DNA of 64,000 nucleotides from Cladobotryum mycophilum (taxonomy: Eukaryota; Ascomycota; Sordariomycetes; Hypocreales; Hypocreaceae). Position numbers and translations under genes: made by a program. The stretch is from assembly GCA_036429605.1 (NCBI GenBank), contig CM071590.1, forward strand, positions 3,782,001 through 3,846,000. The letters run 5' to 3'. Under the pieces are notes generated by a model, which was given only the letters and a program-made list of their open reading frames with translations, was not told where the DNA came from and searched no databases. Positions 25,201 through 34,603 of the stretch are shown piece after piece. How positions within the stretch are numbered: position 1 is the stretch's first letter; each line of letters opens with the position of its first letter.

Positions 25201-25374
25201 ATCGACTGCATTGCGGTTGTTTTCGGTTTGGTCCTTGGCGATGTCGCAGTTGAGACCTTGACCCACGTCAGCCTCCTGGTTGTTCTCGTTGGTGGGTTCT
25301 GAGTCGTGGCTGGTCGAAGAGGGTAGCTGCGGACTGCTGTTTGTGATGACAGCAGTGGAGTGGCTGGTGGTCAT
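22240..25374 (-). CDS. kar9: Karyogamy/spindle-positioning protein, Kar9 family
   Basis: A single uninterrupted frame of 1,044 residues. A disordered Ser/Thr/Pro-rich N-terminus (to about 340) leads into a helical central region (about 350-740: ISKAQEVISGLDSEDDVEWAA, AMEWEELWNNVLGDIQGEM, and DELEMRREGLDASYKKLEQ), which resembles the conserved Kar9 block. A long Ser/Arg-rich basic tail ends KPRWRF. In yeast Kar9 links the microtubule plus-end protein Bim1/EB1 to type V myosin to orient the spindle and move nuclei. Four SxIP tetrapeptides, the EB1-binding motif, are at residues 369 (SAIP), 562 (SSIP), 834 (SSIP) and 865 (SAIP); the last two lie in the basic tail, the usual context for EB1 binding. 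Family call is from recognition of the central block and C-terminus. Confidence 0.85.
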   Translation of the reverse strand: MTTSHSTAVITNSSPQLPSSTSHDSEPTNENNQEADVGQGLNCDIAKDQTENNRNAVDSVLNVAAEVACEKIELSVTPDPARHALEATSSTTTTTITPAPTINTANTSTANGPRLSRSLSRTRIDTNKSNSLAIQPNPSPITPATDEFPPAAIRKTSPGLAARLKALGFGTSVVKKTVAPVVPQSESIGRLDEQQLRQLDEKHQAGSVSAVIARRGRPWKGAGGFPSLHKSVSQPNLSIAPVPVDIPLLPEIRTPEPLAMDTHKYRLPDHTNGNGTKVTLETRREHLERNTRPLSPPPPSPPPKDTPPPPAAAFTSPTEFVPDLNSYFSPNHNRPGSIYTLSRASFASQLAQLTSLQLPDAESLSSKVSAIPTAQVASRALINAAEQIRSWISKAQEVISGLDSEDDVEWAAAGGREGLEEVENAIIRFQGLINAYVGSIDQLQQRSDISNVTPDDLRRAVAQMETIVQEWAKIKRTLQCVRVQVEIAMEWEELWNNVLGDIQGEMDELSRLVFEMEERRHKSLAVAVNGDGVDIGDLETIVEEESPKTGSRLQAPNRFSISSIPMTPSSPGTSTLSQDDSNLLALFARMQPLRASLDFLPMRLSVFETRAEQSFPTACDELEMRREGLDASYKKLEQDAESLRKELGEDRWVIVFRGAGRQAQKMHESVERSLIKLKDAVDAGMHLTNQPTIIKKIESYEAKKTHYGPAVERVLSIIDKGVQDRLTVNGEILRLHHELQSRWESLKRQMEEMDVVLEDIHADRKSQQLRDSVSSMLSMDNSNLGSPRETPGSSPPSSVIMSGLGLEPLTPASKHSNSLSPNSMSGSRSARRQSSIPAPVTTLRNPMSRLSTITGSSVSSPIAASAIPRSESSLANRPRWNTSTNTADLGISIQPSKTPQRSISAMTPLTGRSRLPTLRSSLSRSTSESPKASETSPRTGSRLSFRDRLASPGPQPRHKQLASLSRRSTIQSSTMTIGEGLSSRPGSSLGASRRSSMMPQAPKGKKEVSRGTSPLPGFVSRFGSRRNSSSQPLEPRDLKPRWRF

Positions 25375-28300
25375 AGGTTCTGCGTTTGGGGGAGACGGGG
25401 AGGGTTCAGGAAAACCCGCCGCCTACCACTACGACTACCTTCTCTGTACACAGCAGTATGAGTGCTGTAATAGAGAGCTAGTGTAGCAGGCTGAGCGCCG
25501 CCAGTGGAGCGCGCGCAGGTGCCGTTCCAGCGTCGGGAGAGTGAGAGGCCCTTGTTTGTCGCGATGTGCAGCAAGGGAGGCAGTAGATGGGCAGTGGATG
25601 TGGAGATGATTGACAGTGGGTAGACCTGGAAGAGGACCTGGGCTGGATTGGAATGGAGCGGAATGTTAACCGACCACCCGTTTAACGTCGACTTGTTTGT
25701 TTGGTTGGTTGGTTGTTGATGACAGCAGCTGGTCTCAGTTTGAGAAAAACAAATCCAGAAAGAAAAGAAAAAAACAAGAGGCAGTGAAATGGTGGCTGCC
25801 AGGCTTCCAAATAAAAAGACCTTTTTAATAACGGAGGTCGGTTCGGTTGGGTTTGATGCGCTGTTTGCGCTGAATGGTCTGCTTTCGCCGGAGGCCCAAC
25901 TGTAACTGCAGCTACAAGGCAGCGCGCATCAGCGACTGGGCAGGACGAGTCGGAGTCGCAGTCGCAGTCGTAGTCGCGCAGAGGGCGGCGATGTCGTAAG
26001 GCGATGGAGCGAGAGTGGAACCCAAACGGGGGTGCTGCAGCGCAGTGGACGCAGTGTTGCTGTTAACCCTGGCGAGGTGCTGCAGAAGCGTGCAGGAGGA
26101 CGGCTGGATGACTTCACTGCATATGCATGTGAGTAGCCAAAGTAGGTAGGGCCTGGTACGTGTATGTATTGGTCGTCTGATCGTGTCTGTTCTTTGCTGA
26201 CTGAAATAGGTCGTCAAACGGCGCCGCTGGCAATTCGCTAAGTAATAATTCAATTGCAAGTCCGTGCCGGAACAAAGTGTCGAATTCAAAGCAAGCAAGC
26301 AATCAAGCAGTAAAGCAAATAAATGCAGGGGGAGAGGAGAGAAGAGAGGAATTAAACAGGCTATGGTGGCGGGCGAGGCGTGGCGAAGAAAGGCAGAGGA
26401 TAGGTAATTATGAGAGAGCAACAAGCCCGAATACGTGTTTCAACGAAAAGCCAAAAGGGGGAAAAAGTAAACTCGAAAAGGCAAGGAGAGAGAGAGCGCG
26501 AGAGAGAGAGCAGAGAGAGAGAGAGTGGCAGAGAGGCAGAGGGATGGAGAAGAAGGAACATGGAATATGAACCCAGTCAGTCCCGTCCCAGCAAGCAAGG
26601 CACGGAAGGTACTATAATAATTGCACAAGTAGGTAGCATAGGTAGGTACTAGAGTAGATAGGCAAGGTAGGTAGCCTGTTCTCCAAGTTCCAGTTAATGT
26701 TAATACAAGTACTTGTAATTAACGGATGGACCCTCTTCTTGACTTGAAGTGTTATGAGATATGAGATGAACACGCTGTGGATTGTGGATGTGCCAAGTAC
26801 CCGCCAATGTACGATGCATGTACCGTGAACTGTGGCCTGGAAAAGAAAGAAAACAGGCCTTACAACAGCGGCGAACAACAGATTGACCCAAGTATTATCC
26901 AGCCAGCCAGAGTCGATCAACCTGATTCCTCTCCTTTCCTTGCCAACCAGCCCAGCCTCTCCACCACATCACATCACATTGCATTGCATAGGATGCCGAG
27001 CACCTTATCCGAAGAGGGGAGTCACGCAAGTTTCTACCTATTCAGGCATTCATTCATTCATTGCCACAACCGAGACTGCAAAGGAATCCATCTTCGTACA
27101 TACGGAGCACATGTGCAGCAGAGGTTGGGTTGGGCATTGACGACAACTTGGAACGCTTTCCCTTCCAGCCCAAATGCAACGCGTGCTTGTACCTGCAGTA
27201 CAAGTGTACTCTATGCCCAGCTGGTAGTAGTGGTGGATAAGTTTTCATAGTGGTAGCAGAAGCTCCCTCTCCTCTAAGCCAATGATGGGCCTGGATTAGC
27301 AGGTATTGGATGCCATCAATTCAGAGAAGCAAACTGCTGCATTGTTAGCAGCATCCATGATCCAATAAACCCAGTCCACTGGGACATTCCACTGTGCCAC
27401 GTTCCAAGAGCCAGCTGTTGGCGTCCCGTCCACTAATTTCAACTCTTTTTTTTTGTTTTGTTAGTGGAGGGTACTTGTACTGAGCCGAGCCCTGGAGGGG
27501 TTAAGTCCACCTCATCCATGGGTACATACGTAGCCCTGGAGGCTTCACTGGCCAAGAGGCCCTGCCGTACAACAGAATTAGCGCATGCTCCACTCGCTGT
27601 GACAGCCCAGAGCTTCTCCAGTGCTTCCACAAGCACTGAAGCCATCAGGGCCAGCAGCCTCAGGGCTTGAACTTGAAACGGTCTTGGTGCGTAGCCGTTG
27701 TTCACCTGCATATTTAAAACTCAGACAGGCATACGAGACTCAACTGTCAAAAAGCCATGGATCGCTTCCCTGAGCACTATTACAGCTTTGCATGCATCGG
27801 GTCCTTTTTTTTTTTTTTCATGTTTTATTGTTTGGGGGGCAACGTTACGACAAGTAATTACCAGGCTTGGCCTGTGCCGAGAAACGAATAACAGGGGGTT
27901 AAGACATTCCTTGAGGATTGATTGTCATAAAGTTGTATAAAGGAATGAGGTTGTACAAAAAACTCTGTCACCGTTCTTCACCTCGCCAGCCTTCAGTGAG
28001 TATTTTACCCCCTTCAGGAGGGAAACCATAGCTCCAGCCTCCAGTGCCGGCAATGCTCACCCACCCTCTGTGAGGGCTGGAAAACTCCGTCGTCTCTTGC
28101 ATTACCAGCCTCTACTCGATCAACTTTACCAGCACTTGCTTGACTTTTGATCATGCAAGGACCAATGGGACCAGGTAGTGAAGGGTCTGTCTTGTCATCG
28201 GATGATCAGTGGTCTCTTGGCATGTGGCGTTTGGCTATGGTTGTGAAAAAGCATTGAGAGAGAGAGAGAAAAAGCCACAGGGGCAGGAGAATTGTCAGGT

Positions 28301-30169
28301 AACTGAATCGAGGAAGGTGAAGGAATTGTGAATGATGATACTTCTCGTAATTGGTGTACGGAGTATACGAACATCAATTGACTTTCAGGTAAGACTTGGC
28401 TCATCATCCCAACGCGACACCCGCTCCAAACTCCCAAACTCCACACAACCAACGGCAACGCCTGCAACAAGTCTAGAGATTGTGAACACAACAACTTCCC
28501 GGCAAGTCATTCTCATCAAAAAGAGAGACAAAAACGCCTTGTACGGGTGAGGTACAGAGTACTCCGAAGGTAGGTCAACTTTGCATGCGCCTTCTGGCGC
28601 ACAGCAGAGCGGGCCGGCTGCCAAGTGACAGGCCATAGTGGCACATGCATTGCATTAAGGGCATAATCCGGGGAGGCTGCTCTGTGCTGTGTGTATACCC
28701 TGAGTGCTCGATCTCTTCTTATGTGAGACTGAGGTGAACATTGTTCCTGTGTCTGTTCCTGCTCGTGTTTCTCCTACGCACTGAGCGGATGCGGAAACGG
28801 AATATCTTTACGAAGCACACGACATTCCAAAACAGGTGGGTGCTAGTAATGGTAGTAGTCGCAAATACAAGTGCTTGTGATGAGATTGATTAGTTACCCA
28901 TACAGGTTGCCATGGGATATGACACCAGACCAGAGCTCAAGATGGAGCACGCGCGGTTGATATACTTGTAAAATGAAGCGGTTCACGGTTAAATGTGGTT
29001 CTGGTGCCTGTCTGTCTGTTCATGGAGGGGAAGAAAGGACATCATCTTGTCGGGTAGTGACTACCGCATTGACTTGGAGAGGTACAAGCAAGAGCGGCCA
29101 ACATGACCACTTTCCTCAATGATAACCTGCCTGAAACAACTGATGACTCTCACCTCTCCCCGTCCCCCCCAAAGACTAAACTCCAGCATATCATCACCAT
29201 CATCGTCTCGAGAACAGCAACAACAGAAAGAAAGAAAGAAAGACAGAAAAACATTTTGATGACACCTACTTGCTTGTATTTGAAACTCACAATTAAGGGC
29301 GGCGCGTTTACATTCTAGGCAGGTAAGCAGTTTTTTTATTATATGTCAAACACAATTGCGGAGTGTTCGGCGCAGGGAACATATGTAGCGTGGAGACAAA
29401 GGCCGGCACTAAAAAGGACCTAAATCCAGGATTCAGGAACATAATCAAACAAACAAGATCCCCTGGTCTCATTCGGTTCATTGCCCCAGACTCACCAAGA
29501 CACGCGACGCAATTTCCAGTCTTCTCCACGCTCCAACAAACTTGAACCAACCAAATGCGCCGCCACCTGTGCAAAAAGAACCCCTGACGCTGTGCTGTGT
29601 GTTCCATAGCATTTTGCGGATTGCTGCCTCGGGTCTTCAGCAGTCAATTGGAACCCAAACCCCGAACCAAGGCAGCCCTATTACCTGTTCTGTTACCTGT
29701 TCGCCTCTCCCTTGCAACCTACCTTACCTACCTAATTTATCGACAACACAGATGCCAGTGCTGTATCCACAGAGACTGGAAATACTGTTACGTGGCTTGG
29801 ACCACTATTAGTCCTTTGTTTACTATCGTTTTTTTCTTCTCTTCGTCAATCGATCTTATTTGAATATCAACCTTGGCCGTCCCAGTTTTGAGTGTGTGTT
29901 GCGTTGCGTTGCGTTGCTTTGCTTTGGATCAAAAGCTGGCGCAAATTCGCCAGGACGTCAGAACCGTACCGAAATTACCCTGACTTGGAATCTTAATGTT
30001 TTAAAGCCACAAGCGAATTCTTGCGGGCAACTATCTTACCCCCGGAGACTCCGTTTTAAACAAATCAAGGCGATATACTCCGTACACCGAAAACGAGAGC
30101 ATAAGAGACGGACAAGAGAAACAGACCTCAAACAACGTATCCAGTGTCTACCGTCCATAATCCGCAAAT
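25375..30169. other. 4.8-kb gene-free region between Kar9 and the 518-residue protein
   Basis: Both flanking genes point away from this stretch. I find no convincing exon. It contains a GA-rich repeat (26486-26525), a CATT repeat near 27049, T- and C-rich tracts, and exact copies of TACGGAGTA in either orientation at 28357-28365 and 30076-30084. Long 5' leaders or a noncoding transcript are possible but cannot be shown from sequence alone. Confidence 0.4.
26486..26525. repeat. GA-rich simple repeat
   Basis: A roughly 40-bp purine tract made mostly of GA dinucleotides with a few CG interruptions, in the long Kar9 upstream region. Confidence 0.8.
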
Positions 30170-31726
30170 ATGTCGACCGTAAACGAGCAGCAGCGTCCCT
30201 CCTCCCCCTCGACGGCGCCGAGTCGAGCCATTCGTGCATATCCTGATACGGTCCGCAGCGTTTCGACATCGTCCACCATGTCACATGGTTCAGCTACCGA
30301 TACTGGGAGTAACCAGCCCTCTTCCCGCCAGTCCTCCGGGTCCTATCCACGCCAATACGATACCTCTACGCTGTCTAGAAAGCCATCGTCCAACTTTGAT
30401 GGCAAGGTCCGCCGTCGAGGATACATGAGACCCCATGGCACCGATTTTGCTGCCAGTGCCAAATCTCGAGAGAGTGTCATGAGCTTGGGTAGCATTGCAC
30501 ACTTGCAGTATTATTTTGCTAGGACAGGCCTTCTCGATGGCAAAGGTGCACAGTTTGCACGTAAGAAGCAACCTCAGCCAACATTGGATCTCTCGGTCTT
30601 GGAGGGAATGGGCCCCGCTTCCACAGCCGGGGGGTCCGACGTCGATTCATCATATGCTTCCATGGGCAGCAGCCCCGATTTAGCCTCCAAAGGCTTCGGA
30701 ACGGGCGATATCGTTCAGTCGCCCATCGAGGCACCAAATGATGACGAAGACTTCGAGGACAGCTTTATGTCTGAACCGGACATGTTACCTCCAACGGTGA
30801 GCACCTATCACCACAAAAATCATGTGGTACCAAAGCCGCCCACCATACTGGAGTTGAAGGTAGATCTGGAAGCCACTTTGCATGATGTTCAAAAGTCATT
30901 AGAAGAGGTGCAGGCCCGAAAGGTGGGGACTTATCAAGAAGCCCCTGATGCCCCTCAATACCCCAACATGCCCGAGGCCAACACCCAAGGCTGGTATGAA
31001 CTGCAGGGAATGCACATCCTCGATGTTGTCACGTTGGCAATTCGGGCTGCCAAGATGTACTACACAGCCCATGAGCTGCCTGATCGACTGGACTCTATTA
31101 AGCCAGAAAAGCAGGTTCGAGTGGATTTACTTGCTGTGATGGAGGTGCTGAAGCAGATGGCTACTCGAAATTTCAAGGGGGGCATGAAAGATGAAGAGAT
31201 TAAGACCATGGTCAACTGGATTGACAGCGTGTTTGACATTTTGAAGAAGGAGGCGGAAATCGAAGCGGCTGAGCAAGCGGAACGAACCGGCTGGTTGTGG
31301 TTGACAGGCGACTGGACCGGTCGAGAGCTAGAGCGGGAGAGGCAATTTCTCATGTCGATGGATCCCGAAGCTGAGCCGCTACCGGAATGGACACCGGCAT
31401 CTGCTGAAGATGCCTCGACTCCCTTCCTCAAAAGCATGCAGAACGGGCTTCGTCTTGTAAAGATGCACAACGCTGTTGTCAAGAAGTCTAGGAGACGATT
31501 TGGCGCTATTCCAACCTTCCACACTGACACCCAAAAACCCTACAGGTGCGCAGACAACCTCCGCTACTGGGCCAAGGCGGCCGAGCTCCGATTTGAGGTG
31601 ATACTCTCTGTTGATCCCCTCGGCATTGTATATAACAGCGGATCACAAGTTTGGCTAGACTTTGAGGCAGCCATTCTTAGATGGTGCCGCCATGTTCGGG
31701 AAGAGATTACAAATGAGCTGGCATAA
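30170..31726 (+). CDS. Conserved-looking fungal protein of unknown function, 518 residues
   Basis: A single intact frame from ATG at 30170. The first 85 residues are Ser/Thr/Pro-rich and disordered. A conserved-looking motif follows (RRRGYMRPHGTDFAASAKS, then SVMSLGSIAHLQYYFARTG, about residues 83-125). After an acidic linker (DDEDFEDSFMSEPD) the C-terminal 300 residues are helical and globular, with Trp-rich segments (ERTGWLWLTGDWTGRELER, LRYWAKAAELRFE). It has no signal peptide, membrane segment or catalytic motif that I can name. I have the impression of a widely conserved ascomycete family without a characterised member, but no function is assigned. It is preceded by the 4.8-kb gene-free region and followed by a pyrimidine microsatellite. 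Confidence 0.85.
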   Translation: MSTVNEQQRPSSPSTAPSRAIRAYPDTVRSVSTSSTMSHGSATDTGSNQPSSRQSSGSYPRQYDTSTLSRKPSSNFDGKVRRRGYMRPHGTDFAASAKSRESVMSLGSIAHLQYYFARTGLLDGKGAQFARKKQPQPTLDLSVLEGMGPASTAGGSDVDSSYASMGSSPDLASKGFGTGDIVQSPIEAPNDDEDFEDSFMSEPDMLPPTVSTYHHKNHVVPKPPTILELKVDLEATLHDVQKSLEEVQARKVGTYQEAPDAPQYPNMPEANTQGWYELQGMHILDVVTLAIRAAKMYYTAHELPDRLDSIKPEKQVRVDLLAVMEVLKQMATRNFKGGMKDEEIKTMVNWIDSVFDILKKEAEIEAAEQAERTGWLWLTGDWTGRELERERQFLMSMDPEAEPLPEWTPASAEDASTPFLKSMQNGLRLVKMHNAVVKKSRRRFGAIPTFHTDTQKPYRCADNLRYWAKAAELRFEVILSVDPLGIVYNSGSQVWLDFEAAILRWCRHVREEITNELA

Positions 31727-32070
31727 GGAGAGCAAGACCCTTAATTGGTGGGCAAAAAAGGAGAGAGAATTGCCCTTTTTGATGAATTCATGTCCCAACA
31801 TCTAGATGGAGTTTTTTGTAAGGAGGATTTTGGTTTATGGGCTTTTTACACACATTTCAGGTTCTGGGACAACAAAAGGGGCTTGGCATTGACTGGGAAA
31901 GACAGTCCTAGAGGGTTCACTTTATATTCCTTTTGTTAGCTTCTGTCCTCGCTTCTTTAGACCTGTCTTGTTTTCCTGACAGCTTTCTTCTTTGTTTATT
32001 ACATAGCATACACCCTTTTTTTCTTTTCTTTCTTTCTTTTCTTTCTTTCTTTTCTTTTCTTTCTTTCTTT

Positions 32071-32106
<36 letters not shown>

Positions 32107-33024
32107 TTCTTTTCTTTCTTTCTTTCTTTCTTCTTCTTTCTTTCTCCTTCTTTTTCTTCTTCTTTTTTCTAGTTGGAGCACGTCGTTGCAAAAGACTTGT
32201 AAGACGCAGCACGCCGATCTACTTTATAGCATATACCCGTGGCATAAGGCGTAGGCGCAGTTTTAAGGAATAGGTAGCATCGAATCAATAAATTGTCATT
32301 AATAAGGTGCTGATGGGTCATTGGTGAAGAGAGTATGGGAGAGAGAAGAGAGGTTGATAGGGAAATAAGTGGAATGGTGGGATGTAATTAGCTACTAGGT
32401 AGATTACTTGATGAGATGGGTTGAATTCATGTTCACTTCACTTCACTTGACGTCGTCGCTTGACATCAATACTGCAGAGTAGAGGGGACTGGGTGCTGAC
32501 AGTAACTAACAATATCTATTATTTTATCAGACTTTCAATGGGTTGAGTTTTCCATGATGTTAAGCCTGTTAATCTATCTGCTTATCCTAGTTTTTTTCCC
32601 TTGTCTTTTTATGTTGTCGAGCCGTTTCTTTCTTTCTTTCTTATCCTCTCCGAGGAGAGGAAGGGAAAAAAAAGAAGAAAAAACATTAGGAATGACGATC
32701 AATCTTGTTCCCATCACCAGAAAAGAAAAAGTTTTGACCGCGGGACACAGAAAATCCTCACAGTTTCGTGTTTTGCCCATCCACCAAGAATTTAAACTCC
32801 GTTGCTAAGGAGTACCTACTAGGTAGGTAGGAGGTAGGCAAGTTAAGGTGCAAAGCTTCTTTTTTTTCCTTCCTCTCTTTCTGTTCCTTTTTTTCTTCTC
32901 CTTTTCACCTCTTTTTTCCTTTTTTTCCGTTTGGTTTGTTACTTTTTTTCTCTCCCTTTTTTTTATATTTCTTTTTTGTTTTTGTTTCCCTTTTACTTCC
33001 TTTGCTAAATAAATTTTTTTTTGT
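31727..33024. other. Intergenic region with pyrimidine tracts
   Basis: This is the shared 3' flank of the 518-residue gene (+) and the heat-shock gene (-). It contains a long TTTC microsatellite, a TACCTACTAGGTAGGTAGG-type stretch near 32813 and T-rich tracts at 32850-33020. Lys- or Phe-rich open frames here are artefacts of the microsatellite. Confidence 0.5.
32024..32170. repeat. TTTC/TTTTC microsatellite
   Basis: About 145 bp of almost pure pyrimidine on the plus strand, built from TTTC and TTTTC units with a few TTC interruptions, about 300 bp past the stop of the 518-residue gene. Confidence 0.92.
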
Positions 33025-34303
33025 TTACTCAATGTCGACCTTGTGAATCTGAGTCCACTCCCTCTCCACCTTTGGCACGGTAATGACGAGAATGCCGTCC
33101 TGCATCCTCGCCGACATGGCCAGGCCGTCGACGTCGTCCTTTCCCGCGGCGCCGGGGGCGGGAGGGTGACGTCCCGGGAAAACTCGCCGACCTGGCTCTC
33201 GCCAGACGTGAGGGTCTGCAGGAAGTCGTGGTCGCCGGGGCGGCGCAGGGTGCCGGTGATGGAGAGGGTGCTGGACTCGGGGTTCCAGTTTACGTCAATG
33301 TCCTCCTTTTTGGCGCCGGGGAGGAGCACGTGGAGGACAAAGGCGACGGGGGTGTTGAAGATGTCGACGGGAGGGGTGAAGGACTTGGACTTGGGGTTGG
33401 GGTTGGAGTCTGGGCTGGCGCTGTGGAAGAATGGGTGGTGGCTAAAGGCGTGGGCTAAGTTGGAGACGTCGGGCTGCCCTTCGGCAGAACGGGTGCGGCG
33501 AGGAAGGCCACTGCTACCACCGGACCGGGTATAAGGGTGGTGGGGCGCTCCACGGAAGCGGTCATGACGGCCGAAACCCCCGGGGGGCCACCCCGGAAGG
33601 CACCGCCGCGCATGAAATGTCCACGGCCACCACGGTGGTGATGAGCAAAGGGATAATGAGCTCTAGCGAAATATTCACGCACATCTTGTTCGCTCACGAA
33701 TCGGGGAAACCCTTGGTCATCAGGAACGGTGGGGTTGCCGGGAGACGCCCTGTTCTCCTCGTCGTTGTTCTCCTCGTCGTCAGACTTGGGGCCCTCAGCA
33801 GTTTCAGTGGGCGTATCTTCATCTCCCTTTTCAGATTCCGAGTCGACGATTTCCGAGTCGACGGTCTGAGCACGGCTTCGATCAGGCTCCTCTTGCTCCT
33901 TGTTCTTCTCCTCGTTCATGTCAGCACGGAAGTTTGGATAAGAATGAGGATGGGCGCCGCCGCGTCCACCCCAAGAACCGAATGGCCCACCCCCGCCGCG
34001 CCCGCGTCCAAAAGCCCACGGATCCTGGGAGGGATCATTGCCGTAGCCAAAGAGCCATGGACTCCGGCCCCTGCCACCGCCCGGAGGACCGGAAGGGTGC
34101 CAGTTTGGCGACGATCCCGGTGCATTGGGCGGCGGACCGGCTGGGCTGTCAAAGGGGAAGAAGCCACCTAGAGGGGCATCAGGTCTGCCCATTGGGTAGA
34201 AGGATGGGTTGTTAAATTCACGGCCTGCACCAAAGCCAGAGGCACCGGGAGCACCACCGAAAGAGGGGAACCATTCATGCAAGTGTCGATGATGAGATTC
34301 CAT
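33025..34303 (-). CDS. Hsp20/alpha-crystallin-type small heat-shock protein with long N-terminal arm (two frame breaks)
   Basis: Reading from ATG at 34303 to TAA at 33025-33027, the repaired protein is about 426 residues. A Gly/Pro/Arg-rich N-terminal arm (MESHHRHLHEWFPSFGG, then many GRGRGG-like stretches) is followed by an acidic segment (EEKNKEQEEPDRSRAQTVDS...). The last 110 residues form an alpha-crystallin-like domain: FTPPVDIFNTPVAFVLHVLL, PGAKKEDIDVNW, LSITGTLRRPG, and a C-terminal strand GILVITVPKVEREW. The domain call is good; the arm is much longer than in ordinary small heat-shock proteins. Frame breaks lie at 33577-33587 (adjacent C5 and G6) and 33140-33145 (TTTCCC); one added base at each restores the frame. 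A TATA box and heat-shock element lie upstream, which fits stress induction of a cytosolic chaperone. Confidence 0.85.
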
Positions 34304-34540
34304 TTCTTTTTTTTTCTTTTTTTTTCTGAGTAGATGATTCTCTGCAAAGAGAATTCGAGGCTAGATACAAAAAAGGGGTTTGTTTGTTTTTGACAGGGGA
34401 AATGCTTGTGACTTATAAATATTGTAATGAACAGGAGAGTTTGGTCGAGTACAGGATGTTTGTGAAGTATTTTTTTTTGTTTGCAAATGTGGATGTTGCT
34501 TTGGGTGAAAGTGCTGGTTAGAGTTGAGCCGAAAGCGAGC

Positions 34541-34548
34541 TTTTTATA
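34541..34548 (-). promoter_or_regulatory. TATA box of the heat-shock gene
   Basis: On the minus strand this reads TATAAAAA, within AGTATAAAAAGC. It is about 240 bp before the ATG, implying a 5' leader near 200 nt. Confidence 0.6.
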
Positions 34549-34589
34549 CTTTTTGGGGAAGCTTAAAATGACATCAATTTAGACGTGGT

Positions 34590-34603
34590 GGAAGCTTCTA
34601 GAC
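34590..34603. promoter_or_regulatory. Heat-shock element
   Basis: The stretch GGAAGCTTCTAGAC matches the nGAAnnTTCnnGAn pattern bound by heat-shock factor, with the third unit imperfect. It lies about 45 bp upstream of the TATA box of the small heat-shock gene, a typical position. Confidence 0.55.

Noticed and set aside
31922..32212. Lys/Arg/Glu-rich and Phe/Ser-rich open frames
   Set aside because: They are translations of the TTTC microsatellite, not genes.
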